Shown here in pieces: positions 15,959 to 23,813 of a DNA stretch of 64,000 nucleotides. The DNA is taken from NCBI RefSeq assembly GCF_042648405.1, contig NZ_JBHRXV010000004.1:248001-312000 (forward strand). The letters run 5' to 3'. How positions within the stretch are numbered: the stretch's first letter is position 1; every line of letters begins with the position of its first letter. The notes beneath the pieces were generated by a model. It ran no database searches. It was not told where the DNA came from and worked only from the letters and a program-made list of their open reading frames with translations. Origin of the DNA: Sphingoaurantiacus capsulatus. Lineage in GTDB: Bacteria; Pseudomonadota; Alphaproteobacteria; Sphingomonadales; Sphingomonadaceae. The translations under genes and the position numbers were made by a program.

Positions 15959-16411
15959 CTATTTCGGGCGGCGCGGCGGGCGCGGGGCGTCGCTGCGAGG
16001 TCCGCCATCAGGCTTCGGGCCACGCGGGCCGCCGCCGGGGCGCTGGCCGCCGCCCGGACGATCGCCGCGCGGGCCGCCGGGACCGCCGGGACGTCCACCG
16101 GGACCGCCGCGATAGGGGCGGTCGCCGCGCGGCGGGCCGGTGACCGACGGCGCACGCGGCGGTGGGGCGTCCTTGCCGATGACGGTGTAGCCCTCCTTCA
16201 TCAGCCGGGTGAAGGTGGTGCGCACGCTCGCGGCGACGGCGGCCTGAACCTCCTTCGGCAGGTCGGCGACGGCGGTGTTGGCGTGGATCGCGCCGATGTC
16301 GCGCAGCAGCGTGTTGGGCAGGCCCTTCGACGCCGCCTTCAGCGCCGCGATGGCATCAATGACGGCGGCGTAGAGCGCCTCTTCCATCACATCGGTCGCG
16401 GACTTCTTCAT
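15959..16411 (-). CDS. protein with Gly/Pro/Arg-rich disordered tail
   Basis: A 150-aa protein, not assigned to a family. Residues 1 to about 80 are an ordinary helical domain (MKKSATDVMEEALYAAVIDA; QAAVAASVRTTFTRLMKEGY). From about residue 85 the chain becomes a basic low-complexity tail made of PRGDRP, GGPGG and RPGGG blocks. RGG-type tails usually bind RNA or drive clustering, so an RNA- or DNA-associated role is a reasonable inference, and it is just upstream of xthA. No signal peptide. Confidence 0.75.
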   Translation of the reverse strand: MKKSATDVMEEALYAAVIDAIAALKAASKGLPNTLLRDIGAIHANTAVADLPKEVQAAVAASVRTTFTRLMKEGYTVIGKDAPPPRAPSVTGPPRGDRPYRGGPGGRPGGPGGPRGDRPGGGQRPGGGPRGPKPDGGPRSDAPRPPRRPK

Positions 16412-16542
16412 CGCAGGCTCTCCAACGCGCAGGGCTCAGGGTTGGCCGCATGGACGACGCGGCCCGCGTGACCTAGCAAAGCAGGATGAGCAGCGACAGC
16501 CTCGGTATGTTGCGGCGGGCCCACTGTCGGCGTGTTGACCGT

Positions 16543-16669
16543 CCCTCTCCCGCTTGCGGGAGAGGTTAGGTGAGGGTGTGCGAGCGGTAGCGAGCCCGTC
16601 GGCGGCCGGTCACCCTCACCCTCCCAGCCTGCGGCTGGGCCCCTCCCTCTCCCGCAGGCGGGCGAGGGG
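16543..16669. repeat. intergenic repeat with CCCTCTCCCGC hairpins, copy A
   Basis: Complex repeat beginning CCCTCTCCCGCTTGCGGGAG, with several short inverted repeats (CTCCCGCTTGCGGGAG; CCCAGCCTGCGGCTGGG). It occurs inverted at 39696-39838. It lies in the 268-bp gap between the DUF1178 gene and the RG-rich protein gene. No gene is visible in it. Confidence 0.7.
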
Positions 16670-16679
16670 AATAGAGCGC

Positions 16680-17126
16680 TCAGGCGTCGGTTACGCGTTT
16701 CGGCTTGAACGGCAGCGCCGCCACGTCGATGCCTTCGTCCTTCAGCGCCGCGGCCTGTTCGACCGTCGCCTCGCCGTAGATGCCGCGTTCTTCGGCGTCG
16801 CCGTGGTGGATGGCGCGGGCTTCGTCGGCGAAGCGGTTGCCGACATAGTCGCAATTGGCCTCGACCTTGGCCTGCACCTCGGCGATGGCGGCGAGCATGG
16901 CCTTGACCGCCTCCGGCGGGTGGGCGGCGACCGGCTGCTTGCCGGCAGGCGCGCGGTTGCCCTTGGCGGGCACCGCGGGCGCCATCGCGGCCTTGGTCAC
17001 CTCGGCGTCGCCGCACAGCGGGCAAGTGACCAGCCCGCGCGTGCGCTGGTCGTCATAGTCCTCGGTCGAGCCGAACCACGCCTCGAACACATGGGCGTGC
17101 GCGCAGCGGAGGTCGAAGACGATCAT
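16680..17126 (-). CDS. DUF1178 family protein
   Basis: A 148-aa cytoplasmic protein of the DUF1178 family: IVFDLRCAHAHVFEAWFGS at the start, then CPLCG (about residues 36-40), which with earlier Cys/His may bind zinc; the C-terminal half is conserved helical (AEERGIYGEAT). Function unknown in the literature I know. The ATG at 17126 is selected because it overlaps the nitrilase stop (ATGA) and begins the family's usual MIxFDL. The frame upstream is not protein-like. Confidence 0.88.
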   Translation of the reverse strand: MIVFDLRCAHAHVFEAWFGSTEDYDDQRTRGLVTCPLCGDAEVTKAAMAPAVPAKGNRAPAGKQPVAAHPPEAVKAMLAAIAEVQAKVEANCDYVGNRFADEARAIHHGDAEERGIYGEATVEQAAALKDEGIDVAALPFKPKRVTDA

Positions 17127-17959
17127 GCCTCGACCCGCAGGGTCACGTCGCGGCGGTGCGCGATGGTGGGGATGCGGGCGCGGGTGTCGGCGACGGCGGC
17201 GAGGTCGATCTCGCAGATCGCGTGGCCCGCGGCCTCTCCCATGTCGAGCAGCACGCGGCCCCACGGATCGATGACCAGCGAGTGGCCGTAGGTGGCGCGA
17301 CCATCCTCATGCTCGCCCGTCTGCGCCGCGGCGACGACGAAGGCGCCGGCCTCGATGGCGCGGGCGCGCAGCAGCGTGTGCCAATGCGCCTCGCCGGTCG
17401 GGCGGGTGAAGGCGGCAGGCACGGCGATGATCGCGGCGCCGGCGCCCGACAATGCCTCGAACAGCCGCGCGAAGCGGAGGTCGTAGCAGATCGACAGGCC
17501 GAGCCGGCCCCACGGCGTGTCGGCGGCGACCGCCGCCTCGCCGGGGATGTAGGTGGCGGATTCGCGGTAGCGTTCGCCGGTCGGCAGATCGACGTCGAAC
17601 AGGTGCATCTTGTCGTAGCGGGCGCGCACCACGCCGCGGTCGTCGATCAGGAAGCCGCGGTTGAGCAGGCGGTCGGCGTCGGCGGTCGGGCGGATGGCGC
17701 ACGAGCCGAGGTGGACCCAGACCTTCGCCGCCGTCGCCGCTTCGCGGGCGGCGGCGAGCGTAGGGTCGTCGGCTTCGACGGTCGAGTTGGCGACGACACG
17801 GCTGCGGTCGCGATCGAGCAGACCGCTCATCTCCGGGGTGAAGACGATCTGCGCGCCTTCCGCCGCCAGCGCGGCGATGCCGTCGGCGACGGCGCGCGCG
17901 TTCGCCGCCGGGTCGATGCCCGACGTCATCTGCAGCACGCCGACCTTGAGCATGCTCAC
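17123..17959 (-). CDS. carbon-nitrogen hydrolase (Nit1/Nit2-like)
   Basis: A 278-aa nitrilase-superfamily amidase. The Glu-Lys-Cys triad is visible: FTPEMSG (Glu43), RYDKMHLFDVDL (Lys) and LSICYDLRF (Cys). Overall layout matches the Nit group, whose characterised members hydrolyse deaminated glutathione. Two bases separate it from grxC upstream, a glutathione-dependent gene, which supports that role. The start is either the first Met or the third residue (also Met). Confidence 0.88.
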   Translation of the reverse strand: MSMLKVGVLQMTSGIDPAANARAVADGIAALAAEGAQIVFTPEMSGLLDRDRSRVVANSTVEADDPTLAAAREAATAAKVWVHLGSCAIRPTADADRLLNRGFLIDDRGVVRARYDKMHLFDVDLPTGERYRESATYIPGEAAVAADTPWGRLGLSICYDLRFARLFEALSGAGAAIIAVPAAFTRPTGEAHWHTLLRARAIEAGAFVVAAAQTGEHEDGRATYGHSLVIDPWGRVLLDMGEAAGHAICEIDLAAVADTRARIPTIAHRRDVTLRVEA

Positions 17960-17961
17960 GT

Positions 17962-18216
17962 CTAGGCGAGCAGCGGGTCGAGGCCGCCGGCGCGGTCGAG
18001 CGCGGCAAGATCGTCGGAGCCGCCGATATGCTTGTCGTCGATGAACACCTGCGGAACGGTGCTGCGGCCCGGCGCCCGCGAGAGCATTTCCTCGCGCTTC
18101 GGCCCGCCCATGGTGATGTCATATTCGGTGAATTCGACGCCCTTCGACTGCAGCAGCGACTTGGCGCGCGTGCAGTAGGGGCAGAGGAATTTGGTGTAGA
18201 TCTCGACCTTCGCCAC
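17962..18216 (-). CDS. grxC: glutaredoxin 3
   Basis: An 84-aa class I glutaredoxin. The active site CPYC is at residues 12-15, the cis-proline motif is STVPQVF, and the glutathione-binding GGSDDL follows. It reduces disulfides and mixed glutathione disulfides in the cytoplasm. Full family length. Operon: ComF-like gene upstream (11 bases), nitrilase downstream (2 bases). Confidence 0.95.
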   Translation of the reverse strand: MAKVEIYTKFLCPYCTRAKSLLQSKGVEFTEYDITMGGPKREEMLSRAPGRSTVPQVFIDDKHIGGSDDLAALDRAGGLDPLLA

Positions 18217-18227
18217 GGATGTCTCCT

Positions 18228-18977
18228 TCAGCTTGCGATATGGCCCGTGCTGTCCGGGCGCACAACCCGCGCAAGGGCTAGCAGCCGCACCGAGGTCGCG
18301 CCGCCGCGCAACAGCACGCGGGCGCAGGCGTTCGCCGTCGCCCCGGTGGTCAACACATCATCGACCAGAATGATGCACTTGGCCGCGATCAGCGGCTTCG
18401 CGCGGGGATTCAGGACGAAGGCGCCGGCGAGGTTGCGGCGGCGCTGCGTGGGGTTGAGGCCCTGGCTGGATTTGGTGGCGCGGTGGCGGACCAGCACGTC
18501 GACCAGCAAGGGTTTGCCGGTGGCTTTGGAGAGCGCTTTCGCCAGCTCGGCGGCCTGATTGTAGCCGCGCCGCCAGAGCCGCCAGCGGTGAAGTGGCACC
18601 GGCACGATCAGCGCGTCGTCGGGAAGCTCGCCGGCGGCGCGGCGCAGGTGGCCGGCCATGTCGGCGGCGAGATGCTGGCGGTCGCTGTGCTTCAGCCGCA
18701 GTACGATCTCACGCGCCGGGCCTTCATAGGCGAGCGCGGCGCGGGCGGTGTAGCGCGGCGGCTTGGCGAGGCAGGCGCCGCACTGCCTGCTCTCGGGCTG
18801 CGGCGTTTCGAACGGCAGGCCGCAGGAGGCGCACATCGGCGCGGTGATGAAGGGCAGATCGCTCCAGCATTTCAGGCAGAAGGAGCCCTGCGCATCGACG
18901 ATGGTGCCGCAGGCGGCGCAGCGCGGCGGCAGCAGGAGATCGACCCCTGCCCCCAGTGCTCGTTGCAGCCACCCCAT
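18228..18977 (-). CDS. ComF family protein
   Basis: A 249-aa ComF-type protein: an N-terminal double zinc ribbon (CAACGTIV, CLKCW, CASCGLPF, CGACL) followed by a phosphoribosyltransferase-like domain with the PRPP loop CIILVDDVLTTGATANACAR. The family is linked to DNA uptake in competent bacteria, but is common in non-competent species. The start at ATG 18977 gives the usual N-terminus; the longer frame upstream overlaps the divergent region before the ABC-F gene. First gene of a leftward run comF-grxC-nit-DUF1178. Confidence 0.9.
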   Translation of the reverse strand: MGWLQRALGAGVDLLLPPRCAACGTIVDAQGSFCLKCWSDLPFITAPMCASCGLPFETPQPESRQCGACLAKPPRYTARAALAYEGPAREIVLRLKHSDRQHLAADMAGHLRRAAGELPDDALIVPVPLHRWRLWRRGYNQAAELAKALSKATGKPLLVDVLVRHRATKSSQGLNPTQRRRNLAGAFVLNPRAKPLIAAKCIILVDDVLTTGATANACARVLLRGGATSVRLLALARVVRPDSTGHIAS

Positions 18978-19080
18978 GAGCGCGGAGGCTAGGCGCGAAG
19001 CGGGTAGCCCGGCAAGCACGGGGTTGAAAGCCGCCGCCGCCCGCGCCATTTTGCCGGGGTTCGACGACCGGAGAGACGAC

Positions 19081-19176
19081 ATGGATTTCCACCCGACCGC
19101 CAAGACCCAGAACCTTGCCGCCGGGGAATTCCATGCCTGCGATCACACTCTCAAATCTCTCCTGGGCGACGCCTGA
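19081..19176 (+). CDS. possible 31-aa leader ORF of the ABC-F gene
   Basis: ATG 19081 with a very good ribosome site (GGAGAGACGAC) opens a 31-codon ORF that runs past, in another frame, the ABC-F start at 19133. The ABC-F start is thus buried in this ORF. Overlapping leader ORFs regulate several ABC-F resistance genes by ribosome stalling. Here this is only inference; the peptide (MDFHPTAKTQNLAAGEFHA...) resembles nothing I know. Confidence 0.3.
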   Translation: MDFHPTAKTQNLAAGEFHACDHTLKSLLGDA

Positions 19177-20710
19177 CGGACGTCGCGTCCTTTCCAACCT
19201 CGACCTGAGTTTCACGTCCGAGCGAACCGGACTTGTCGGCCGCAACGGCACCGGCAAGACCAGCCTGCTGCGGCTGATGTCCGGGGAGCTGACACCGCTG
19301 AGCGGGCGCGTCACGATCGACGGCACCATCGGCGTGCTGCGGCAGGAGCTGTTGCCCGATCCTGACGCGACGATCGCCGACCTGTTCGGGGTGCGTGAGG
19401 CGTTGGCGGTGCTCGACCGCGCGGCGCGGGGTGACGCGCGTGTCGATGAGCTGTCGGACGCCGACTGGACACTCGAAGCGCGGATGGAGGCGGCGTTGGC
19501 GAGCGTCGGCCTGGCCGCCGAACCCGATGCGCCATTGGTCCAGCTGTCAGGCGGGCAACGGACGCGGGCGGCGCTCGCCGCGCTGACCTTTGCCGCGCCC
19601 GACTTCCTGCTGCTCGACGAGCCGACCAACAATCTCGACCGCGAGGGGCGCGCGGCCGTGGCCGAACTGCTGGCGGGCTGGGGGGCGGGCGCGATCGTGG
19701 TCAGCCATGACCGTGAGCTTCTGGAGGCGATGGACGCGATCGTCGAGCTGACCTCGCTGGGCGCGACACGCTACGGTGGCGGCTGGAGTGCCTATCGCGA
19801 GCGTAAGGCGCTGGAACTGGCGGCGGCCGAACATGACCTCGCCGTCGCCGACCGCCGCGTCGCCGAGATTGACCGACGCGCGCAGGCGATGGTCGAGCGC
19901 AAGGCGCGGAAAGACTCGGTCGGCGCGAAGAAGGGCGCGCGGGGCGACATGCCGCGCATCCTGATCGGCGCGATGAAGCGGCGGGCGGAGGAGACCGGCG
20001 GCGCCGGTGCGCGGCTGGCCGACAAGCAGCGCGACGAGGCTTCGAGCGCCGCGGCGGCGGCACGTGAACGGGTCGAGGTGTTGCAGCCGTTCAAGGTGGT
20101 GCAGCCGCCCACGGGATTGCTGCCGGGCAAGATCGTGCTGCGCGCGGACGGGCTGACCTTCGGCCATGTATCGGGCGAGCCGCTGATCGACGACTTTTCG
20201 TTCGACCTGACCGGGCCGGAGCGCGTCGCGATTACCGGGGCGAACGGCAGCGGCAAGAGCACGTTGCTCGACCTGATCGCCGGGCGGCTGGCGCCGTGGG
20301 AGGGCAGTGTTCGGGTGGGCGTGCCGTTCGCGATGTTCGATCAGGAGGTAGCGCTGCTCGATCGCGACGCGACCATTCTCGACAATTTCCGCCGCCTTAA
20401 CCCGGTCGCCGACGAGAATGCCTGCCGCGCCGCGCTGGCCCGCTACATGTTCCGCGCCGACGCAGCGTTGCAGACGGTGGCGACGTTGAGCGGTGGGCAG
20501 CTGCTGCGCGCCGGGCTCGCCTGCGTGCTGGGCGGGCCGACGCCGCCGCAATTGCTGCTGCTCGACGAGCCGACCAACCATCTCGACATCGACTCGATCG
20601 AGACGGTGGAGGCGGGCCTGCGCGGCTATGACGGCGCGCTGCTGGTGGTGAGCCACGACGCGGCGTTCCTCGACGCGATCGGGGTGACGCGGCGGATCGC
20701 AATCGGCTAG
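19133..20710 (+). CDS. ABC-F family ATPase
   Basis: A 525-aa protein with two ABC domains and no membrane segments. Walker A motifs are GRNGTGKTS (first domain, about residue 33) and GANGSGKST (about 370); both domains have LSGGQ and LLLLDEPTN (FLLLDEPTNNLD, LLLLDEPTNHLD). The linker between them is basic and helical (about 225-325), as in the ribosome-binding P-site tRNA motif. ABC-F proteins act on stalled ribosomes; some give antibiotic tolerance. The start MPAITLSNL at 19133 has CGGGGA upstream and is preferred over one six codons earlier. Confidence 0.92.
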   Translation: MPAITLSNLSWATPDGRRVLSNLDLSFTSERTGLVGRNGTGKTSLLRLMSGELTPLSGRVTIDGTIGVLRQELLPDPDATIADLFGVREALAVLDRAARGDARVDELSDADWTLEARMEAALASVGLAAEPDAPLVQLSGGQRTRAALAALTFAAPDFLLLDEPTNNLDREGRAAVAELLAGWGAGAIVVSHDRELLEAMDAIVELTSLGATRYGGGWSAYRERKALELAAAEHDLAVADRRVAEIDRRAQAMVERKARKDSVGAKKGARGDMPRILIGAMKRRAEETGGAGARLADKQRDEASSAAAAARERVEVLQPFKVVQPPTGLLPGKIVLRADGLTFGHVSGEPLIDDFSFDLTGPERVAITGANGSGKSTLLDLIAGRLAPWEGSVRVGVPFAMFDQEVALLDRDATILDNFRRLNPVADENACRAALARYMFRADAALQTVATLSGGQLLRAGLACVLGGPTPPQLLLLDEPTNHLDIDSIETVEAGLRGYDGALLVVSHDAAFLDAIGVTRRIAIG

Positions 20711-20719
20711 AGCGCGCGC

Positions 20720-21535
20720 GTGGATACTGCCGAACCTTTCGACCGCACCGCCCGGCGCGCGCAGCGCGACCGCGCCGCCGCCGGCTTCGACGCGCATGCC
20801 TTCCTGAAGGACGCGATGATCGAGGAGATCGTCGCGCGGGTTGGGGATACGGGGCGCGAGTTTGCGCGGGTGCTCGATCTGGGCAGCCATGACGGGCGGC
20901 TGGGGCGGCGGCTGGGGGCGATGGCGTTTGCCGACGCGGGCGCGGCGTTCGCGAAGGCGGCGGGCGGCGTGGCCGCCGACGAGGACCGGCTGCCGTTTGC
21001 GGATGCAAGCTTCGACTTGGTGGTGTCGGCGGGAAGCCTGCACGGGGTGAACGACCTGCCGGGGGCGCTGGTGCAGATCCGGCGCGCGCTGAAACCGGGC
21101 GGGCTGTTCGTCGCGGGGTTTGTCGCTGGCGAAACTTTGGCCGAGGTGCGGCGGGCGTTTCTAGAGGCGGAGAGCGAGCTGCGCGGCGGGGTGTCGGCGC
21201 GGACGATGCCGATGGTCGATGTCGCCGAGGCCGCGGGGCTGTTGCAGCGCGCCGGCTTTACCATGCCGGTCGCCGATATCGACACCGTGCAGGTGCGCTA
21301 CGCCGGGCTGCTGCCCGCACTGGCCGAACTGCGCGGCGCGGGCGAGGCGAACATATTGTCGGCGCGCCGGCCGCTGCGGCGCGACGTGCTGATGGCGGCG
21401 GCCGAGCGGTTCCAGCAGGGCGCGGGCGCCGACGGCAAGGTCGCGGTGCGGGTGCAGATGCTCTACCTCGCCGGCTGGGCGCCGGGGGCGGCGGCCGCGC
21501 CGCTGAACGAAGCGCTAAAGCAGCGCCTGCAATAG
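20720..21535 (+). CDS. SAM-dependent methyltransferase, NDUFAF5/BioC-like
   Basis: A 271-aa class I methyltransferase. VLDLGSHDGRLGRRLG is the SAM-binding motif I region, DRLPFADASFDLVVSAGSLH covers motifs III-IV, and RRALKPGGLFVAG the post-motif. The N-terminal pattern FDRTARRAQRDRA is typical of proteins related to NDUFAF5, a complex I assembly hydroxylase in mitochondria, and BioC. The specific activity is uncertain. GTG start, nine bases after the ABC-F stop. Its 3' end overlaps the convergent mutT gene by 21 bases. Confidence 0.88.
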   Translation: MDTAEPFDRTARRAQRDRAAAGFDAHAFLKDAMIEEIVARVGDTGREFARVLDLGSHDGRLGRRLGAMAFADAGAAFAKAAGGVAADEDRLPFADASFDLVVSAGSLHGVNDLPGALVQIRRALKPGGLFVAGFVAGETLAEVRRAFLEAESELRGGVSARTMPMVDVAEAAGLLQRAGFTMPVADIDTVQVRYAGLLPALAELRGAGEANILSARRPLRRDVLMAAAERFQQGAGADGKVAVRVQMLYLAGWAPGAAAAPLNEALKQRLQ

Positions 21536-21970
21536 GCCGAGCACCGGGCGGTCGGCCGGCGGCATGTCGAGCTTGAACAGGTCGGGCACACGCACCCAGC
21601 GCAAGGGTTGGCCCTGCTGCCCGACCGGGCGGCCGTTCCACTTGCGGCAGGCGAAGATCAGCATCACCAGGTGGAATTTCTCGTAAGCGTGGCTGACGAA
21701 GCCGCAGGGGGCGAGGCAGGAGGCGGCGGTGTCGATGCCGAGCTCTTCCTTCAGCTCGCGGACCAGCGCCAGCTCGGGCGGCTCGCCGGGCTCGACCTTG
21801 CCGCCGGGAAATTCCCACAAGCCGGCGAGGTGCTTTCCTTCGGGGCGCTGCGCGACGAGCACGCGCCCGTCGGCGTCGACCAGCGCGACGGCGGAGACGA
21901 GGACGATGGGCAGCCCCGATGGCGGCTCGTCGCCGGGGCAGAGGTTAACCGCTTGATGAGCATCGTTCAT
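21515..21970 (-). CDS. mutT: 8-oxo-dGTP diphosphatase (MutT-like)
   Basis: A 151-aa NUDIX hydrolase. The Nudix box GKVEPGEPPELALVRELKEE (with following LGI) is complete, and GLWEFPGGK and RWVRVPDL are typical of the MutT branch, which removes oxidised dGTP. Its 3' end overlaps the methyltransferase by 21 bases (convergent). Confidence 0.9.
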   Translation of the reverse strand: MNDAHQAVNLCPGDEPPSGLPIVLVSAVALVDADGRVLVAQRPEGKHLAGLWEFPGGKVEPGEPPELALVRELKEELGIDTAASCLAPCGFVSHAYEKFHLVMLIFACRKWNGRPVGQQGQPLRWVRVPDLFKLDMPPADRPVLGLLQALL

Positions 21971-22031
21971 GCCGGTTCCTTAACGCTTCGCCTTTAGGAC
22001 GGCATCCGGGAAATTGGGCGAGGGCCAATCC

Positions 22032-22205
22032 TTGAAGCTGTGGCGACGAATGCTGCGGGACATACGCGGGGCGACGGCGGTCGAGTACGGCCTGATCGCC
22101 GCGCTGATGGTGCTCGCCATGCTAGTCGGCATGCAGGCCTTCGCCGACGAGACCGCTTCGATGTGGACTCAGGTCAGCTCGAGCGCCGCCCAGGCGATGG
22201 ACTGA
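22032..22205 (+). CDS. Flp family type IVb pilin
   Basis: A 57-aa prepilin starting at TTG 22032, with GAGGG seven bases upstream (an ATG six codons later is the alternative). MKLWRRMLRDIRGATAVEYG shows the Flp cleavage site (G/ATAVEYG) followed by a 22-residue hydrophobic helix. It is processed by a prepilin peptidase and assembled by Tad machinery, which is not in this window. A second pilin follows at 22415. Confidence 0.85.
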   Translation: MKLWRRMLRDIRGATAVEYGLIAALMVLAMLVGMQAFADETASMWTQVSSSAAQAMD

Positions 22206-22414
22206 CCCTCCCCCGCGCGCGTCAGCTTTTCGACATCCGGCCAGCAATCGTTTCGGCACCGTGTCGTAACGGAAAGTCAATAAAATGACGGTTAACGACG
22301 ATTCAGTGACGCTTTTAAGCAATTGGTAGGATTAGGGGGCGTAAAGCCAAGGTGCTGACCCGGGGTGCGGGACAGAGGGACTTACTACCGCTTGGGCACT
22401 GAAGGAGACTGATC

Positions 22415-22582
22415 ATGGCTTTCATCCGTAAGCTCATGAAGAACGACAAGGGCGCCACCGCCATCGAGTACGGCCTCATCGCCGCGCTCATCGCCGTGGC
22501 CGCGATCACCGCGATGAACTCGTTGGGCAGCTCGATCCAGGGCACGTTCACCAGCGCCTCGAAGGCGATGGACGCGCGCTAA
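22415..22582 (+). CDS. Flp family type IVb pilin
   Basis: A 55-aa prepilin: short basic leader MAFIRKLMKNDKG, cleavage at G/ATAIEYG, and a hydrophobic helix LIAALIAVAAITAM. GAAGGAGA precedes the ATG. It is a paralog of the pilin at 22032; the 209 bp between them presumably hold a promoter but no recognisable motif. It is probably the major Flp pilin because it has the stronger ribosome site (inference). Confidence 0.92.
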   Translation: MAFIRKLMKNDKGATAIEYGLIAALIAVAAITAMNSLGSSIQGTFTSASKAMDAR

Positions 22583-22720
22583 GCCGCAGACGATCTCGTC
22601 ATGTGGGGTGTCGGGCGGCAGGGAAACCTGCCGCCCTTCGCCGTTTTTGGGGGAACGCGCAGGCTTTTGGGGAGGCCGCCGTTTCCGCTTTCTTCACGCT
22701 TCCCGAGGCATGATCGGCGC

Positions 22721-23809
22721 ATGAGCCACGATACCGCCCGCGAAATCCGCCTGTTCGCGCTCGTCGCGCTGTTGATCGCCGGCTATGGCGCCGCGGTTTC
22801 GACCGTCGCCATCGCGCACGGCCAGCTCGAGTTGATCTTCATGAAGGAGATCGGCAATACGATGGCGGCGATCTGGATCACCGCTTTCGCCTTCGTGTTC
22901 TGCGCCTATGCGCTCGACCTGATGCTCCGCCGCCGCCCCGAGCGGCCGCTGATGGTGATGGCCAGCGAGTTTCGCGCGCAGGTGCTGCGCCCCGACTGGC
23001 TGATCGCGCGCACCACTGTCGTCGCCGGCTGGTTCTGCCTGATGATCTTCTTCACGCCGTTCAAGGTGATGATCGGCCACATCCAGGGCTTCCCCCTCGA
23101 CAGGGCGCTGGCCGGGCTCGACCGCGCGATCTTCATGGGCCACGACCCTTGGGAGCTGACCCATGCGCTGTTCGGCAGCGCGCCGGTCACCTTCATCCTC
23201 CACATGGGCTACAACATGTGGTTCGTGATGATGTGGCTGAGCATCATCTATTTCATGATGCGGCCCGAGCTGGTGCGGCTGCGCGCGCGCTACATCGTCG
23301 CGTTCCTGCTGTCGTGGATGATCGTTGGTTCGTTCGCCGCCTACTTTCTCGCCTCGGCCGGTCCCTGCTTCTACGAACGCGCCTTCGGTGACCCGCAGTT
23401 CCGGCCGCTGATGGACCGGCTGCAGGCGGTCGATGCTCAACTCCAGACGATCTATCCAACGTTCGGTGTGCATGGCCTGCGGCTGCAGGATCTGCTGTGG
23501 AGCAATTTCGTCGCCAAGCGCGACCTGTTCGGCGGTGGCATCTCGGCGATGCCGTCGATGCATGTGTCGCTCGCGGTGCTGATGGCCTGCGCGGGGTGGA
23601 AGCTGAACCGCCGCCTCGGGTGGATTCTTACCGTTTTTGCGGGCGCGATCTGGGTCGGGTCAGTGCATTTCGGCTGGCATTACGCCACCGACGGCCTCGT
23701 CGCTCTGGGGATGACGCTCGGCATCTGGAAGGCAAGCGGCTGGCTCGTCGACCGGCTGGTGATGCGCGAAGCGCCGGCCGCGGCGTGGCGACCGGCGCTT
23801 GCGGAATAG
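22721..23809 (+). CDS. PAP2 family membrane phosphatase/transferase (Aur1-like)
   Basis: A 362-aa polytopic inner-membrane protein with PAP2-type catalytic motifs: SAMPSMHVSLAVLMAC (conserved His) and HFGWHYATDG (second His and Asp). The arrangement, with SAGPCFYE before them, is that of the PAP2_3 group, which includes eukaryotic inositol-phosphoceramide synthases. In a sphingolipid-making bacterium it may move head groups on lipids, but simple lipid phosphatase activity is equally possible. The ATG at 22721 is chosen; the 40 upstream in-frame codons look like non-coding sequence. Confidence 0.82.
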   Translation: MSHDTAREIRLFALVALLIAGYGAAVSTVAIAHGQLELIFMKEIGNTMAAIWITAFAFVFCAYALDLMLRRRPERPLMVMASEFRAQVLRPDWLIARTTVVAGWFCLMIFFTPFKVMIGHIQGFPLDRALAGLDRAIFMGHDPWELTHALFGSAPVTFILHMGYNMWFVMMWLSIIYFMMRPELVRLRARYIVAFLLSWMIVGSFAAYFLASAGPCFYERAFGDPQFRPLMDRLQAVDAQLQTIYPTFGVHGLRLQDLLWSNFVAKRDLFGGGISAMPSMHVSLAVLMACAGWKLNRRLGWILTVFAGAIWVGSVHFGWHYATDGLVALGMTLGIWKASGWLVDRLVMREAPAAAWRPALAE

Positions 23810-23813
23810 TCAT

